Source: Clostridia bacterium (GTDB lineage: Bacteria; Bacillota; Clostridia; Christensenellales; CAG-138). From it: a stretch of 64,000 nt of DNA. The first letter of the stretch is position 1, and each line of letters begins with the position of its first letter. The stretch spans positions 62,001 through 126,000 of the forward strand of contig JAFPXD010000057.1 of assembly GCA_017394835.1 (NCBI GenBank), written 5' to 3'. Positions 8,124 through 16,257 of the stretch are shown here, in pieces. The notes beneath the pieces were generated by a model, which was given only the letters and a program-made list of their open reading frames with translations, had not been told where the DNA came from and ran no database searches. The position numbers were made by a program, and so were the translations under genes.

Positions 8124-9330
8124 CTTCCTTGTAAAACTCCTCTCCGAGGCTTATGCCGAGCTTCTCGAGCTCGGACTTAGAATATCCTTCGCCGCGCATG
8201 TAATTGAGGGCGCGGTTCCTGTTTTTGTTGTTGCGGGCTTTGGGCGCGCCTGCGCAGGCATGCCTTTCCCTTGCCGCGGCGACCGATGAGACGCCGTGAG
8301 CGTACCAATCCTCGAGCGTCGCCTTCATATCGGCATAGGGGCGGGAGGAATCGGCGGAAAGCTCCGCCGCGAGCAGTATGAGCTCCGCGGGGATGCACTT
8401 TTTTGCGTTCCAATCGAGTATCTGCAAGCGCTGTTCAAGGCTCGGTCTCGATTTGAGGCCCGCCCTTTTGAACGCTTCGCGTGCGAGCTCCGCCGCCGCG
8501 TCGTCACGCCGCTGCAGCTCGCGTATGCGTTCGGGATCGACGCTTCCTTCCCTGTGAAGATCGTTAAGCACCGAATCGAGATAACCGAAGCTCGGCTTCT
8601 GAGCGTTTATGGCAAGCACGCAGGCCGCGTCTATGCCGGCTTCGTCAAAGCCCCATTCGTTGATCCATTTTGAATACAGGGCAAGCTCATCCTCCGTCAC
8701 GGGGCGCCTTAAATTCCAGCGCTTCAATATCTTCGCCGCGCCGGATTTATTGACGAGCTCCTCCGCAAAGCGTTCCTCCACGCCTTCCTTTGTGAATACG
8801 CCTTCCGCGGCAAGGGTCTTTGCGAGCTTATCCATATATGCGACGCCCGTTTTCGCGCCCTTCGTATCGAGGCAGTGCTTTACGATGAGGAGCGCGGCTT
8901 CCGGCTCGAAGCCGAAAACATCCAGCCAATCGTAAACGCGGGAAAGCTCCGCACCGGTCAGCACCCTCGTCCCCAACACGGACTGGAGCGATTTCACGAA
9001 TTCGGCGTATTTGCCGCCCGAACGAAGCTCCGGCGAAACGGAAAAAGCGCTGCGCACGCCGAGATACCTGATCTGCAGAGGGGAATCCCCTATTATCTCC
9101 ACAAGTCCGAGAGAAGCCCAGTATTCGAAGGCGTTTTTAAGCGCCCCGGCATCACAGCCGAGGGCGGTTTCTATATCGCCCATGTGAGGCGCGTTAAGCT
9201 GCATGAGGCCGTAAAGATAAGCCTTCAGCGCAAGCTCGGGCGCCGCGGGCATGAACGCGCTTATGAATATGTTTTCTACGGGAGTGACCTCCTGCAGTTT
9301 GGTATCCTTCAAAAATACGACTTCGGACAT
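8116..9330 (-). CDS. DnaD/DnaB-like replication initiation protein
   Basis: This 404-residue protein resembles the DnaD and DnaB primosome proteins that prepare the origin for helicase loading. The N-terminal half looks like a winged-helix region (AYLYGLMQLNAPHM), and the C-terminal part carries DnaD-type helical domains ending in YMRGEGYSKSELEKLG, like the YxxxGL-type tails of the family. I chose the ATG at 9330 because AAAGGAG precedes it; the longer frame to 9414 runs through the promoter. It has its own promoter and precedes dnaI in an overlapping pair. Confidence 0.83.
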   Translation of the reverse strand: MSEVVFLKDTKLQEVTPVENIFISAFMPAAPELALKAYLYGLMQLNAPHMGDIETALGCDAGALKNAFEYWASLGLVEIIGDSPLQIRYLGVRSAFSVSPELRSGGKYAEFVKSLQSVLGTRVLTGAELSRVYDWLDVFGFEPEAALLIVKHCLDTKGAKTGVAYMDKLAKTLAAEGVFTKEGVEERFAEELVNKSGAAKILKRWNLRRPVTEDELALYSKWINEWGFDEAGIDAACVLAINAQKPSFGYLDSVLNDLHREGSVDPERIRELQRRDDAAAELAREAFKRAGLKSRPSLEQRLQILDWNAKKCIPAELILLAAELSADSSRPYADMKATLEDWYAHGVSSVAAARERHACAGAPKARNNKNRNRALNYMRGEGYSKSELEKLGISLGEEFYKEDE

Positions 9331-9354
9331 AACAAGCTCCTTTATTGCTTTTAT

Positions 9355-9383
9355 ATTATACCATAAAGCGGGGGCTCCGTCAA
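9355..9383 (-). promoter_or_regulatory. Sigma-A promoter of the dnaD-dnaI operon
   Basis: On the minus strand TTGACG (9383-9378) and TATAAT (9360-9355) are separated by 17 bases. The start codon lies 25 bases beyond the -10 box. Confidence 0.82.
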
Positions 9384-9422
9384 ACCGATGCCGTTTATTT
9401 GGAATTTTTCTCAATAATATAT

Positions 9423-9451
9423 TTGAAAATATCTCGGGTTTGCTTTATAAT
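9423..9451 (+). promoter_or_regulatory. Sigma-A promoter of the corC-like pair
   Basis: TTGAAA (9423-9428) and TATAAT (9446-9451) are 17 bases apart, about 40 bases ahead of the first CNNM gene. It is divergent from the dnaD promoter, with 39 bases between the two -35 boxes. Confidence 0.83.
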
Positions 9452-9489
9452 AGTCAGGAAATGATTTTTGAGAGGAGTTGGTCTCATCA

Positions 9490-10659
9490 ATGGATGATGG
9501 CAGTATATGGCGATGCATTGCATCTGTTATGCCATCTTCGGTTCCCCTACGAACCGGGTCTTCCCCGTTAGCCGCCGCGGCTGAAAACGCCGCAGGCTCG
9601 CCGGTAATAATTCTATATTCTGTTTTGTTGGTGCTTTTCCTTGTGATAAGCTCCTATTTTGCGTCTTGTGAGATAGCGCTTGCCTCTGTCAACAAGGTCA
9701 GAATGAGGTCCTATGCGGAGGATGGAAACAAGCGCGCAAAGTACGTGATGTATCTTGTCAACAATTTTGACAAGACCCTCACCACCCTTCTTATCGGAAA
9801 CAACGTGATGCATATAGGCTGCTCCGCGCTTGCCGTTCTGATCACGCGTCAGCTCTTCCGCGGCACGCCCTATCTTGCCGCGGCGCTCACCGTTTCGACG
9901 GTCATCATCACCCTGCTTGTGTTCCTGTTTGCGGAAATGCTCCCCAAGGCGCACGCAAAGGCCTGCAACGAAAGCTATTCGCTCAGCATCGGCCGTTCTC
10001 TCTATGCGCTTACCAAGGTGCTCACTCCCCTTTCCGCGGTGTTCTCGTGGATCGGCAGGGGCATCGGCAAGCTCTTTATCAGGGGCGGCGACGCTCCCTC
10101 CGTTACGGAGCATGAGCTCGTCGATATGATCGAGAATTTCAAGGACGAGCGCGAAGAGGACGACACTCAGGAGGATGCGACCGCGGAGCTCATGGTAAAC
10201 GTGCTCGAGTATTCCTCCAAGACGGTGAACGAATGCTACACCCCTTGGGATAAGGTCGAAAAGCTCGACGAATCCCTTTCTACCGAGGAGCAGTATGCGC
10301 AGCTCTGCGGCACCACTCATTCGAGGCTGCCCGTCGTGAATTCCAAGGGCAACGTTATAGGCATAGTGCTGATCCGCTCCTTCTTCCGCGAATACATGAA
10401 GCAAAGGAACGAGCTGGATCTTGTTGATCTGCTCGATACGCCCTATTTCGTCCGCCCCGATATGCCCGTCGATGAACTGCTGCTCGATCTTTCGAAGAGC
10501 CGCACCCATATCGCGATAGTTTCCGAAAGGAGCGACATACTGGGCATTATCACGGTCGAAGATATTCTCGAAGAGCTCGTTGGCGAAATATTCGACGAAT
10601 ACGATCCCGAAGCCAACGATTTCAACGATTCCGTGAAGGAGGGCGCGATAGTAAAATGA
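9490..10659 (+). CDS. CNNM/CBS membrane protein, CorC/HlyC type (short)
   Basis: This 389-residue protein has a DUF21/CNNM transmembrane domain of three or four helices (about residues 28-190) followed by a CBS pair (about 205-345) ending in GIITVEDILEELVGEI. Such proteins are linked to magnesium or other cation transport. Unlike its neighbour it stops right after the CBS pair and lacks the C-terminal CorC/HlyC transporter-associated domain. I chose the ATG at 9490, which follows AGAGGAG by 12 bases; a TTG at 9478 lies within one base of that site. Its stop overlaps the next gene by four bases (ATGA). Confidence 0.87.
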   Translation: MDDGSIWRCIASVMPSSVPLRTGSSPLAAAAENAAGSPVIILYSVLLVLFLVISSYFASCEIALASVNKVRMRSYAEDGNKRAKYVMYLVNNFDKTLTTLLIGNNVMHIGCSALAVLITRQLFRGTPYLAAALTVSTVIITLLVFLFAEMLPKAHAKACNESYSLSIGRSLYALTKVLTPLSAVFSWIGRGIGKLFIRGGDAPSVTEHELVDMIENFKDEREEDDTQEDATAELMVNVLEYSSKTVNECYTPWDKVEKLDESLSTEEQYAQLCGTTHSRLPVVNSKGNVIGIVLIRSFFREYMKQRNELDLVDLLDTPYFVRPDMPVDELLLDLSKSRTHIAIVSERSDILGIITVEDILEELVGEIFDEYDPEANDFNDSVKEGAIVK

Positions 10660-11975
10660 CCTTCCTTTACATAGCTGTACTCATAGTTCTGATCGGCTTT
10701 TCCGCCGTGTTCTCCGGTTCCGAAATAGCCTATTCCTCCATGAACGAGCTGCGCGTCCGCAATCTTGCGGAGGAGGGCGGCAACCGTAAAGCGCAGAGGG
10801 CTCTGTTCAATTACGAGCATTACGACAGCCTTTTGAGCACCATACTCATAGGCAACAATTTCGTGAACCTCGCCTCCTCAACCATTTCGACTCAGCTTTT
10901 CATAACGCTGCTCGTCGAAACGGGCATATTGAGCGAGAACTGGGCGGCGGTCATTTCCACCGCCGTGATGACGGTCATTATCCTCATATTCGGCGAGATC
11001 ACTCCCAAGATGATCGCGAACCACGATCCCGACCGTTATGCGATGAAGCAGGCCGGGTTCCTCGGCGTGCTGCGCATAGTGTTCTACCCCCTCGTCTGGG
11101 TGGTGACCAAGATAGTCAAGCTCGTGTCTAAGACTTGGTCCTCCCGCGTGACGGATGAATCGACCGTTACCGAGGAGGAGCTTTCCGATATAATCGACAC
11201 GGTCGAGGAGGAGGGCGTGATAGACGAGCATACGAGCGATCTTCTGCAGTCCGCGCTCGAATTCCCCGATATTTACGCTTACGAGATAATCACGCCGCGC
11301 GTCGATATGGTGGCCGTCGATATAGACGACGAGCCCGAGGAGATAATCGAAACCATACTCTCCTCCAACTATTCGAGGATCCCCGTTTATGAGGATACGA
11401 TAGACAACATTATAGGCGTGATCCATCTGAACGAGGTCCTGAAGGCCATAACGGACGATAAGCCCCTTAATATAAGGGAACACATGCTGCCCGTCTGCTA
11501 TATCCACAAGACGACCATACTCCCCCAGGCTCTGCGCGAGCTCCGTGAAAAGAAGCTGCACCTTGCCATAGTCACCGACGAATACGGCGGCACCATGGGA
11601 GTGCTCACCATGGAGGATATCCTCGAGCAGCTTGTGGGCGATATTTGGGACGAGACCGACGAGATCGAGGACGAGCTCGTGAAGCTGAGCGACGATACCT
11701 ATGAATGCGACGGCGACATGCGCATTTACGATCTCTTTGACGAGCTCGAGATAGACGATGACGATTTCGACGACGATAACGCCACCGTGGGCGGCTGGGC
11801 GATCGAGCAGCTCGGCGGCTACCCCGCGAAGGGCGAATCCTTCGACTTCGAGAACCTGACGGTCACCGTCAAGCAGATACAGAATCTCAGGGTAACGAGG
11901 CTCACCATTAAGGTGCATGAGAAAGCGCCCGAGGAGGATGAGGACGATATCGACTGGGAGAAGAAGCCCGAATAA
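10656..11975 (+). CDS. CNNM/CBS/CorC_HlyC membrane protein (full length)
   Basis: This 439-residue paralogue of the preceding gene has the CNNM membrane domain (about 1-190), a CBS pair containing GIPGTID-like loops and DEYGGTMGVLTMEDILEQLVG, and the C-terminal CorC_HlyC domain (about 350-420). The last ~15 residues are acidic. Homologues are implicated in magnesium efflux or tolerance. The four-base overlap with the upstream gene suggests coupled translation and perhaps a heteromeric complex of a short and a long subunit; that part is inference. Confidence 0.88.
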   Translation: MTFLYIAVLIVLIGFSAVFSGSEIAYSSMNELRVRNLAEEGGNRKAQRALFNYEHYDSLLSTILIGNNFVNLASSTISTQLFITLLVETGILSENWAAVISTAVMTVIILIFGEITPKMIANHDPDRYAMKQAGFLGVLRIVFYPLVWVVTKIVKLVSKTWSSRVTDESTVTEEELSDIIDTVEEEGVIDEHTSDLLQSALEFPDIYAYEIITPRVDMVAVDIDDEPEEIIETILSSNYSRIPVYEDTIDNIIGVIHLNEVLKAITDDKPLNIREHMLPVCYIHKTTILPQALRELREKKLHLAIVTDEYGGTMGVLTMEDILEQLVGDIWDETDEIEDELVKLSDDTYECDGDMRIYDLFDELEIDDDDFDDDNATVGGWAIEQLGGYPAKGESFDFENLTVTVKQIQNLRVTRLTIKVHEKAPEEDEDDIDWEKKPE

Positions 11976-11988
11976 TACTTCAGCGCTT

Positions 11989-12018
11989 TAAGGCGGAGCC
12001 GGAAAAGGCTCCGCCTTA
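11989..12018 (+). terminator. Terminator after the CNNM pair
   Basis: TAAGGCGGAGCC and GGCTCCGCCTTA form a twelve-base perfect stem with loop GGAAAA, followed by an A/T-rich tract. Confidence 0.82.
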
Positions 12019-12048
12019 TTATATAAATAAATATATATCTTTTTGCTA

Positions 12049-12077
12049 TTGACTTTGACCGCGCTAACTGCCAAAAT
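12049..12077 (+). promoter_or_regulatory. Possible promoter of glnA
   Basis: TTGACT (12049-12054) and CAAAAT (12072-12077) are spaced by 17 bases. The -10 box matches only four of six consensus positions. An AAAGGAG at 12083-12089 is not near any long reading frame. Confidence 0.4.
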
Positions 12078-12123
12078 ACAGTAAAGGAGATATTTTCCCA
12101 CATTATGATTTTTGGAGGCTTTT

Positions 12124-13548
12124 ATGTTCAAGAACATCGAAGAGGCTAAGAAATTCATCGAAGAAAACAACATCGAAATGGTCGATTTCAAAATGACCGA
12201 TATCGACGGTCGCTGGAGGCACATCACCATCCCCGCGGCTCGTTTCACCGAAGACACAATGACCTACGGCATAGGCTTTGACGGCTCCAACTACGGCTAT
12301 GCTCCCGTTGAGAACAGCGACATGGTCTTTATCCCCGATCTTTCCACCGCCGCCGTCGATCCCTTTGCCGAGATCAACACCCTTACCATGAGCGGCGACG
12401 CCATGATAATCGACCGCCCCTCGAACCGTCCTTTCGATCAGTATCCCCGCAACGTCATCCGCGCCGCCGTCAACTACATGCGTGAAAGCGGCATCGCCGA
12501 TGAGATGATCATAGGGCCCGAATTCGAGTTCCACGTATTCGACGAGATCCAGTTCGAATCCCGCCCCAACTGCGTAAGGTGCGAGATAGACACCGACGAA
12601 GCCGATTGGAACACCGGCAACGGCACCGACGGCACCCAGATCCCCCACAAGGGCGGCTACCACATCGGCGCTCCGCAGGATAAGTATTACGACCTGCGCA
12701 GCCATATGTGCAAGCTGATGGACGAATGGGGCGTAAAGGTCAAGTACCATCATCACGAGGTCGGCGGCCCCGGTCAGCTTGAGATAGAGGTCGAGCTTGC
12801 CGATGTCGAGAAGATGGCCGACAACACCATGGTCACCAAGTACATAATCAAGAACGACGCCGTTCAGCACGGCTGCACCGCGACCTTCATGCCCAAGCCC
12901 ATATTCGGCGAAGCGGGCAACGGGATGCACGTTCACATGCTCCTCGTCAAGGACGGCAAGCCCCTCTTCTATGACGAGAACGGCTACGCTCAGCTTTCCG
13001 AGCTCGCGCACAACTTCATGGGCGGCCTTTTGAAGCACGCGAAATCCCTCTGCGCTATCACCAATCCTTCCACCAACTCATTCAAGCGCCTCGTTCCCGG
13101 CTTTGAGGCGCCCGTCACGATAGGCTACGCCACCGCGAACCGCTCCGCCGTAATCAGGATCCCCGCTTACGCGAAGAGCCCCATGGCGAAGCGCTTCGAG
13201 CTGCGCAATCCCGACGGCACCTGCAACCCCTATTACGCTTATGCGGCGATACTCATGGCGGGTATCGACGGCGTTATCAACAAGATAGATCCTTCCGCCT
13301 GCGGATGGGGCCCCTACGATTTCAACCTCTTCGATCTTTCCGATGAGGAGAAGGCCAAGATCGACGCGCTGCCCACCACCCTTGAGGAGGCGCTGGACGA
13401 TCTCGAAAAGGATCACGATTACCTCACACGCGGCGGAGTATTCCCCGAGAGGCTCATCAACATCTGGATCGAGCGCAAGCGCGCCGAAGCAAGGAGGATC
13501 ACCTCCATACCGCATCCCGCGGAATTCGAAAAGTATTTTGATCTTTAA
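12124..13548 (+). CDS. glnA: Glutamine synthetase, type I
   Basis: This 474-residue enzyme joins glutamate and ammonia using ATP. The N-terminal beta-grasp domain (MVDFKMTDIDGRWRHITIP) leads to the catalytic domain with GFDGSNYGY, the glutamate-rich metal sites EFEFHVFDE and HHEVGGPGQLEIE, and GNGMHVHMLL. Late sites include FKRLVPGFEAPV and the arginine-rich RSAVIRIP. No adenylylation-type NLYDLP motif is visible; the corresponding region reads YDFNLFDLSDEE. GGAGG lies six bases before the ATG at 12124, which rules out an upstream TTG. A terminator on each side makes it a single-gene unit. Confidence 0.97.
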   Translation: MFKNIEEAKKFIEENNIEMVDFKMTDIDGRWRHITIPAARFTEDTMTYGIGFDGSNYGYAPVENSDMVFIPDLSTAAVDPFAEINTLTMSGDAMIIDRPSNRPFDQYPRNVIRAAVNYMRESGIADEMIIGPEFEFHVFDEIQFESRPNCVRCEIDTDEADWNTGNGTDGTQIPHKGGYHIGAPQDKYYDLRSHMCKLMDEWGVKVKYHHHEVGGPGQLEIEVELADVEKMADNTMVTKYIIKNDAVQHGCTATFMPKPIFGEAGNGMHVHMLLVKDGKPLFYDENGYAQLSELAHNFMGGLLKHAKSLCAITNPSTNSFKRLVPGFEAPVTIGYATANRSAVIRIPAYAKSPMAKRFELRNPDGTCNPYYAYAAILMAGIDGVINKIDPSACGWGPYDFNLFDLSDEEKAKIDALPTTLEEALDDLEKDHDYLTRGGVFPERLINIWIERKRAEARRITSIPHPAEFEKYFDL

Positions 13549-13559
13549 TTGATCTGATC

Positions 13560-13596
13560 GGCATAAGGGCCTTTGCGGTCCTTATGCCTTTTGTTT
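13560..13596 (+). terminator. Terminator after glnA
   Basis: GGCATAAGG (13560-13568) pairs with CCTTATGCC (13580-13588) and is followed by TTTTGTTT. It separates glnA from the next gene, which has no obvious promoter of its own. Confidence 0.82.
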
Positions 13597-13644
13597 ATTC
13601 CCCCCTCTACCCCCGCATCACCTTTCGGAAAGGAGAATCAACAA

Positions 13645-14931
13645 ATGGTCGATAATACCATATTCACCGTAAACGACAGCAATCTTACCATGCGCATACA
13701 GCAGGCGGAGATGTATCTGAAGGAATTCGAAAACGAAGTAATGCGCGCTCAGGGCGCATCGGGCATGTTCCGCTCAAAGGAGGACGCGCTCTCCCGCATA
13801 AAGATACTGAGTGAGTTCGCGCCCAACGATCCCCGCGTACAGGCGCTTTTCAACAGGGCCAAGGCATGCGTTATGGGCTCCACGGGCAATTTCATCACTA
13901 TAACCGACGATATGACCCAGTACCTCGTCAATGAGGAGAACATAAGGAAGCTCTTCTGCGAAAAGAGCGCTGCCGCGTGGGAGAAGGCCAAGGCGGAGCA
14001 TGCCGGGGAAATGATCGACAGGGTATTCCCCGCGCCCGATTTTACCCAGGTCGATTACGAGGAATACGTCGGCAAACACGTCATACTCGAAGAGGTAAGG
14101 TACCCCATGAACCAGTTCATGGGCGCCACGGGCGAATTCATCCACGTTGGCAAACGCTCGACGGGCATGTACTTTATCAAGATCGATTCGAGGAAATGGC
14201 TCGGGCCTTATGAGGCCGTCAAGCGTTACAGAAGGCTTGTGGACGCCACAATGGCGGAGGTGGACGCATGGACCGTTCTCGGTGTGATAACCGACCTCAC
14301 CATGGAGGTCCCCGAAGCGGGCGAGCAGACCGTTGGCGCTCCCGTAATGGCTCCGGTAGTCGAGCCGGTCGCGCTTTACGTGCCCGGTCACGTGATAGCG
14401 TTCTATTCCGAGGAGCGCGAGTCGAGCGGCTATTTCGTCGATGAGGACGAGGTGCCCGCCATCAAGGAAAGCTGGTACACGGTCAAGTCCGTGCCGCAGG
14501 ACGTCACCCCCGAAAGGCTTGTCGAGATATTCCGCCAGGCCATCAAGGAAAAGAACTACGATCTTTACATGGACTGCATACAGCCCGAAAGATGCCAGAA
14601 TCCCATACAGAAGTCACAGCTGCTCTATCACTGGGATCTTCACCAGGAGCGCCTGCACGGCGAATACGTCCATGCGATAGTCAACCCCGACGCCACCAAG
14701 ATCACCGTGGTGAAGGGCTATGACGATTCGAACGGGCTCGATTCCTTCTTCCTTTCCGAAGAGGATCAGAAGAAGATCGCCGAAAGATACGGCGACAAGA
14801 TCGAATACGCCTCCGTTGAGACCGTATCGTTCGATAAGAACGGCAAGCAGCTCGGAAGCCCCGTCAGAAGGAACTGCATAAGGACCAACGGCGGAAGATG
14901 GTACGTCAGGGACTATGAGATCAGATTCTAA
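13645..14931 (+). CDS. Uncharacterised protein, possible C-terminal NTF2-like domain
   Basis: I do not recognise this 428-residue protein. It has no signal peptide or membrane segment and so is probably cytoplasmic. Residues 1-130 look helical and acidic. A beta-rich middle region (about 135-265) contains VGKHVILEEVRYPMNQF and GMYFIKIDSRKW. A proline/valine-rich linker around 245-265 leads to a C-terminal region (about 300-428) whose pattern AIKEKNYDLYMDCIQ through a final WYVRDYEIRF resembles NTF2-like or DUF4864-type folds; this is a guess. The ATG at 13645 follows AAAGGAGA. The next gene, also unknown, starts 30 bases later, suggesting a functional pair. Confidence 0.75.
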   Translation: MVDNTIFTVNDSNLTMRIQQAEMYLKEFENEVMRAQGASGMFRSKEDALSRIKILSEFAPNDPRVQALFNRAKACVMGSTGNFITITDDMTQYLVNEENIRKLFCEKSAAAWEKAKAEHAGEMIDRVFPAPDFTQVDYEEYVGKHVILEEVRYPMNQFMGATGEFIHVGKRSTGMYFIKIDSRKWLGPYEAVKRYRRLVDATMAEVDAWTVLGVITDLTMEVPEAGEQTVGAPVMAPVVEPVALYVPGHVIAFYSEERESSGYFVDEDEVPAIKESWYTVKSVPQDVTPERLVEIFRQAIKEKNYDLYMDCIQPERCQNPIQKSQLLYHWDLHQERLHGEYVHAIVNPDATKITVVKGYDDSNGLDSFFLSEEDQKKIAERYGDKIEYASVETVSFDKNGKQLGSPVRRNCIRTNGGRWYVRDYEIRF

Positions 14932-14961
14932 CAACCGGACAGATCGAATAAGGAGAAAGAT

Positions 14962-16158
14962 ATGGAGAACAATGTAAACAATACGGCTCCGGCGGCTGAA
15001 GGAAAAGTCAATTCAATGTCTTGGGAAGACATCGACAAGAGCTCGATAAGAAATGGATTCGCAGGCGTTGACAACAAGCTCCGCGAGCTCGGCAGCGCTA
15101 TGCAGACGCTGGCTAAGGAAGCGAAGGGCTTCGATAATACAAAGGGATTGGTCGAGTCTCTTCGCGATAAGGACCTGACCTCGTCCGGATGGTTATCCTC
15201 TTTTATCGCCGAAAACTCGAGCTCTTTTCCCAACGCCGGCGGCGATGAGTCGAAAAGGGCGGCGAGGCCCGATTGGTACTTTTTGAAAACTCCCGAGGTA
15301 AGGAAGCAGTACGATCTTATCTTCGACTATATGGATGACGCGGTAAAGCTCACCGCCTTCTTCAAGCCCTTAGTGGATATCCTGACGCGGATCCCTCTCA
15401 AGGAGGTTTTCAGAGTGCTTCGCGTCGTAAGCAATATGAAAAGCAAGGGTTACGGAGCCGAGTGGTACGATACCATCGATAAGATAATCGCCTCGGTAAA
15501 CGAAGTGCTGGGAATGGGATGGAACGTCTTCGAAAGCAAAGCCGACGCCGCGGAGAGGTACTACAATGAAAACAAGCAGCAGATCGAATCTCCCAAAGTA
15601 AAGGAGCAGTATTTCAAGCTGAGGATGGATGCTTACGCCAAGGTCGTGATGGAAAGGCCCGCCGGCAAATTCTTAAACTATTACGATGGCGTGGGAAGAT
15701 TCAAAGTCCATACGGAATGGGTCGCCAATATGAGGGTCCAGGATAAGTATATGCAGGTGATCATCGGAGTTACACATTGGTCCGACCAGATCAAATCGCT
15801 TTTAACAGCCTGTCAGAACCTTCTGGATTCCCTTATGACCTCTATACTGCTCAGCACAGGCGCAGGCAGAGATCTGCATCAGGCCTTGAAAAACGCGGTG
15901 GTCGTGATCCAGTTCTTCCTGACCTGCTGTGACGAGGAGCTCGGGAAGTTCAAAAGCGGATCCAAGGAGGGCCCGTACTGTTTTATAAACGTACCGCCGG
16001 CAGCCGCCAATGCCACGGGACATTTCGGATTCTCTCCCAGTTGGGGCGACTCCTACAGCCACGGCGGCACGGAGTATGAGGATATACCCCGAAAGATGCT
16101 CTATGCGATCATGACTCAGTGCCGTGAGTTCGCATATGTGCATGGTAAAGTACACTGA
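14962..16158 (+). CDS. Uncharacterised helical protein
   Basis: I do not recognise this 398-residue protein. It appears almost wholly alpha-helical without a signal peptide. A short low-complexity N-terminus (NNVNNTAPAAEGK) precedes several amphipathic helices. The segment KLTAFFKPLVDILTRIPLK and a later stretch ALKNAVVVIQFFLTCC are hydrophobic enough to be buried or membrane-facing. The C-terminus is rich in glycine, serine and tyrosine. AAGGAGAAAG precedes the ATG. It follows the preceding unknown gene closely and ends before a strong terminator, so the two form a self-contained unit between glnA and the envelope operon. Confidence 0.75.
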   Translation: MENNVNNTAPAAEGKVNSMSWEDIDKSSIRNGFAGVDNKLRELGSAMQTLAKEAKGFDNTKGLVESLRDKDLTSSGWLSSFIAENSSSFPNAGGDESKRAARPDWYFLKTPEVRKQYDLIFDYMDDAVKLTAFFKPLVDILTRIPLKEVFRVLRVVSNMKSKGYGAEWYDTIDKIIASVNEVLGMGWNVFESKADAAERYYNENKQQIESPKVKEQYFKLRMDAYAKVVMERPAGKFLNYYDGVGRFKVHTEWVANMRVQDKYMQVIIGVTHWSDQIKSLLTACQNLLDSLMTSILLSTGAGRDLHQALKNAVVVIQFFLTCCDEELGKFKSGSKEGPYCFINVPPAAANATGHFGFSPSWGDSYSHGGTEYEDIPRKMLYAIMTQCREFAYVHGKVH

Positions 16159-16211
16159 TAATAGACCGGTTCGGCAATGATCGGGATACATCCCGGAATA
16201 AGCATCAAAAA

Positions 16212-16240
16212 GCCTGCGCTTCATAAGGCGCAGGCATTTT
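16212..16240. terminator. Bidirectional terminator between the unknown pair and the recombinase-like gene
   Basis: GCCTGCGC (16212-16219) pairs with GCGCAGGC (16228-16235). T-rich tracts lie on the plus side (ATTTTTG) and, reading the minus strand, also beyond the stem (TTTTTGATG), so it can serve both converging units. Confidence 0.85.
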
Positions 16241-16257
16241 TGCGTTTACGGCTCCCT

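Noticed and set aside
12105-12149. Fourteen-codon leader peptide ahead of glnA
   Set aside because: The AAAGGAG is 15 bases from its ATG, too far, and the frame overlaps the real glnA start.
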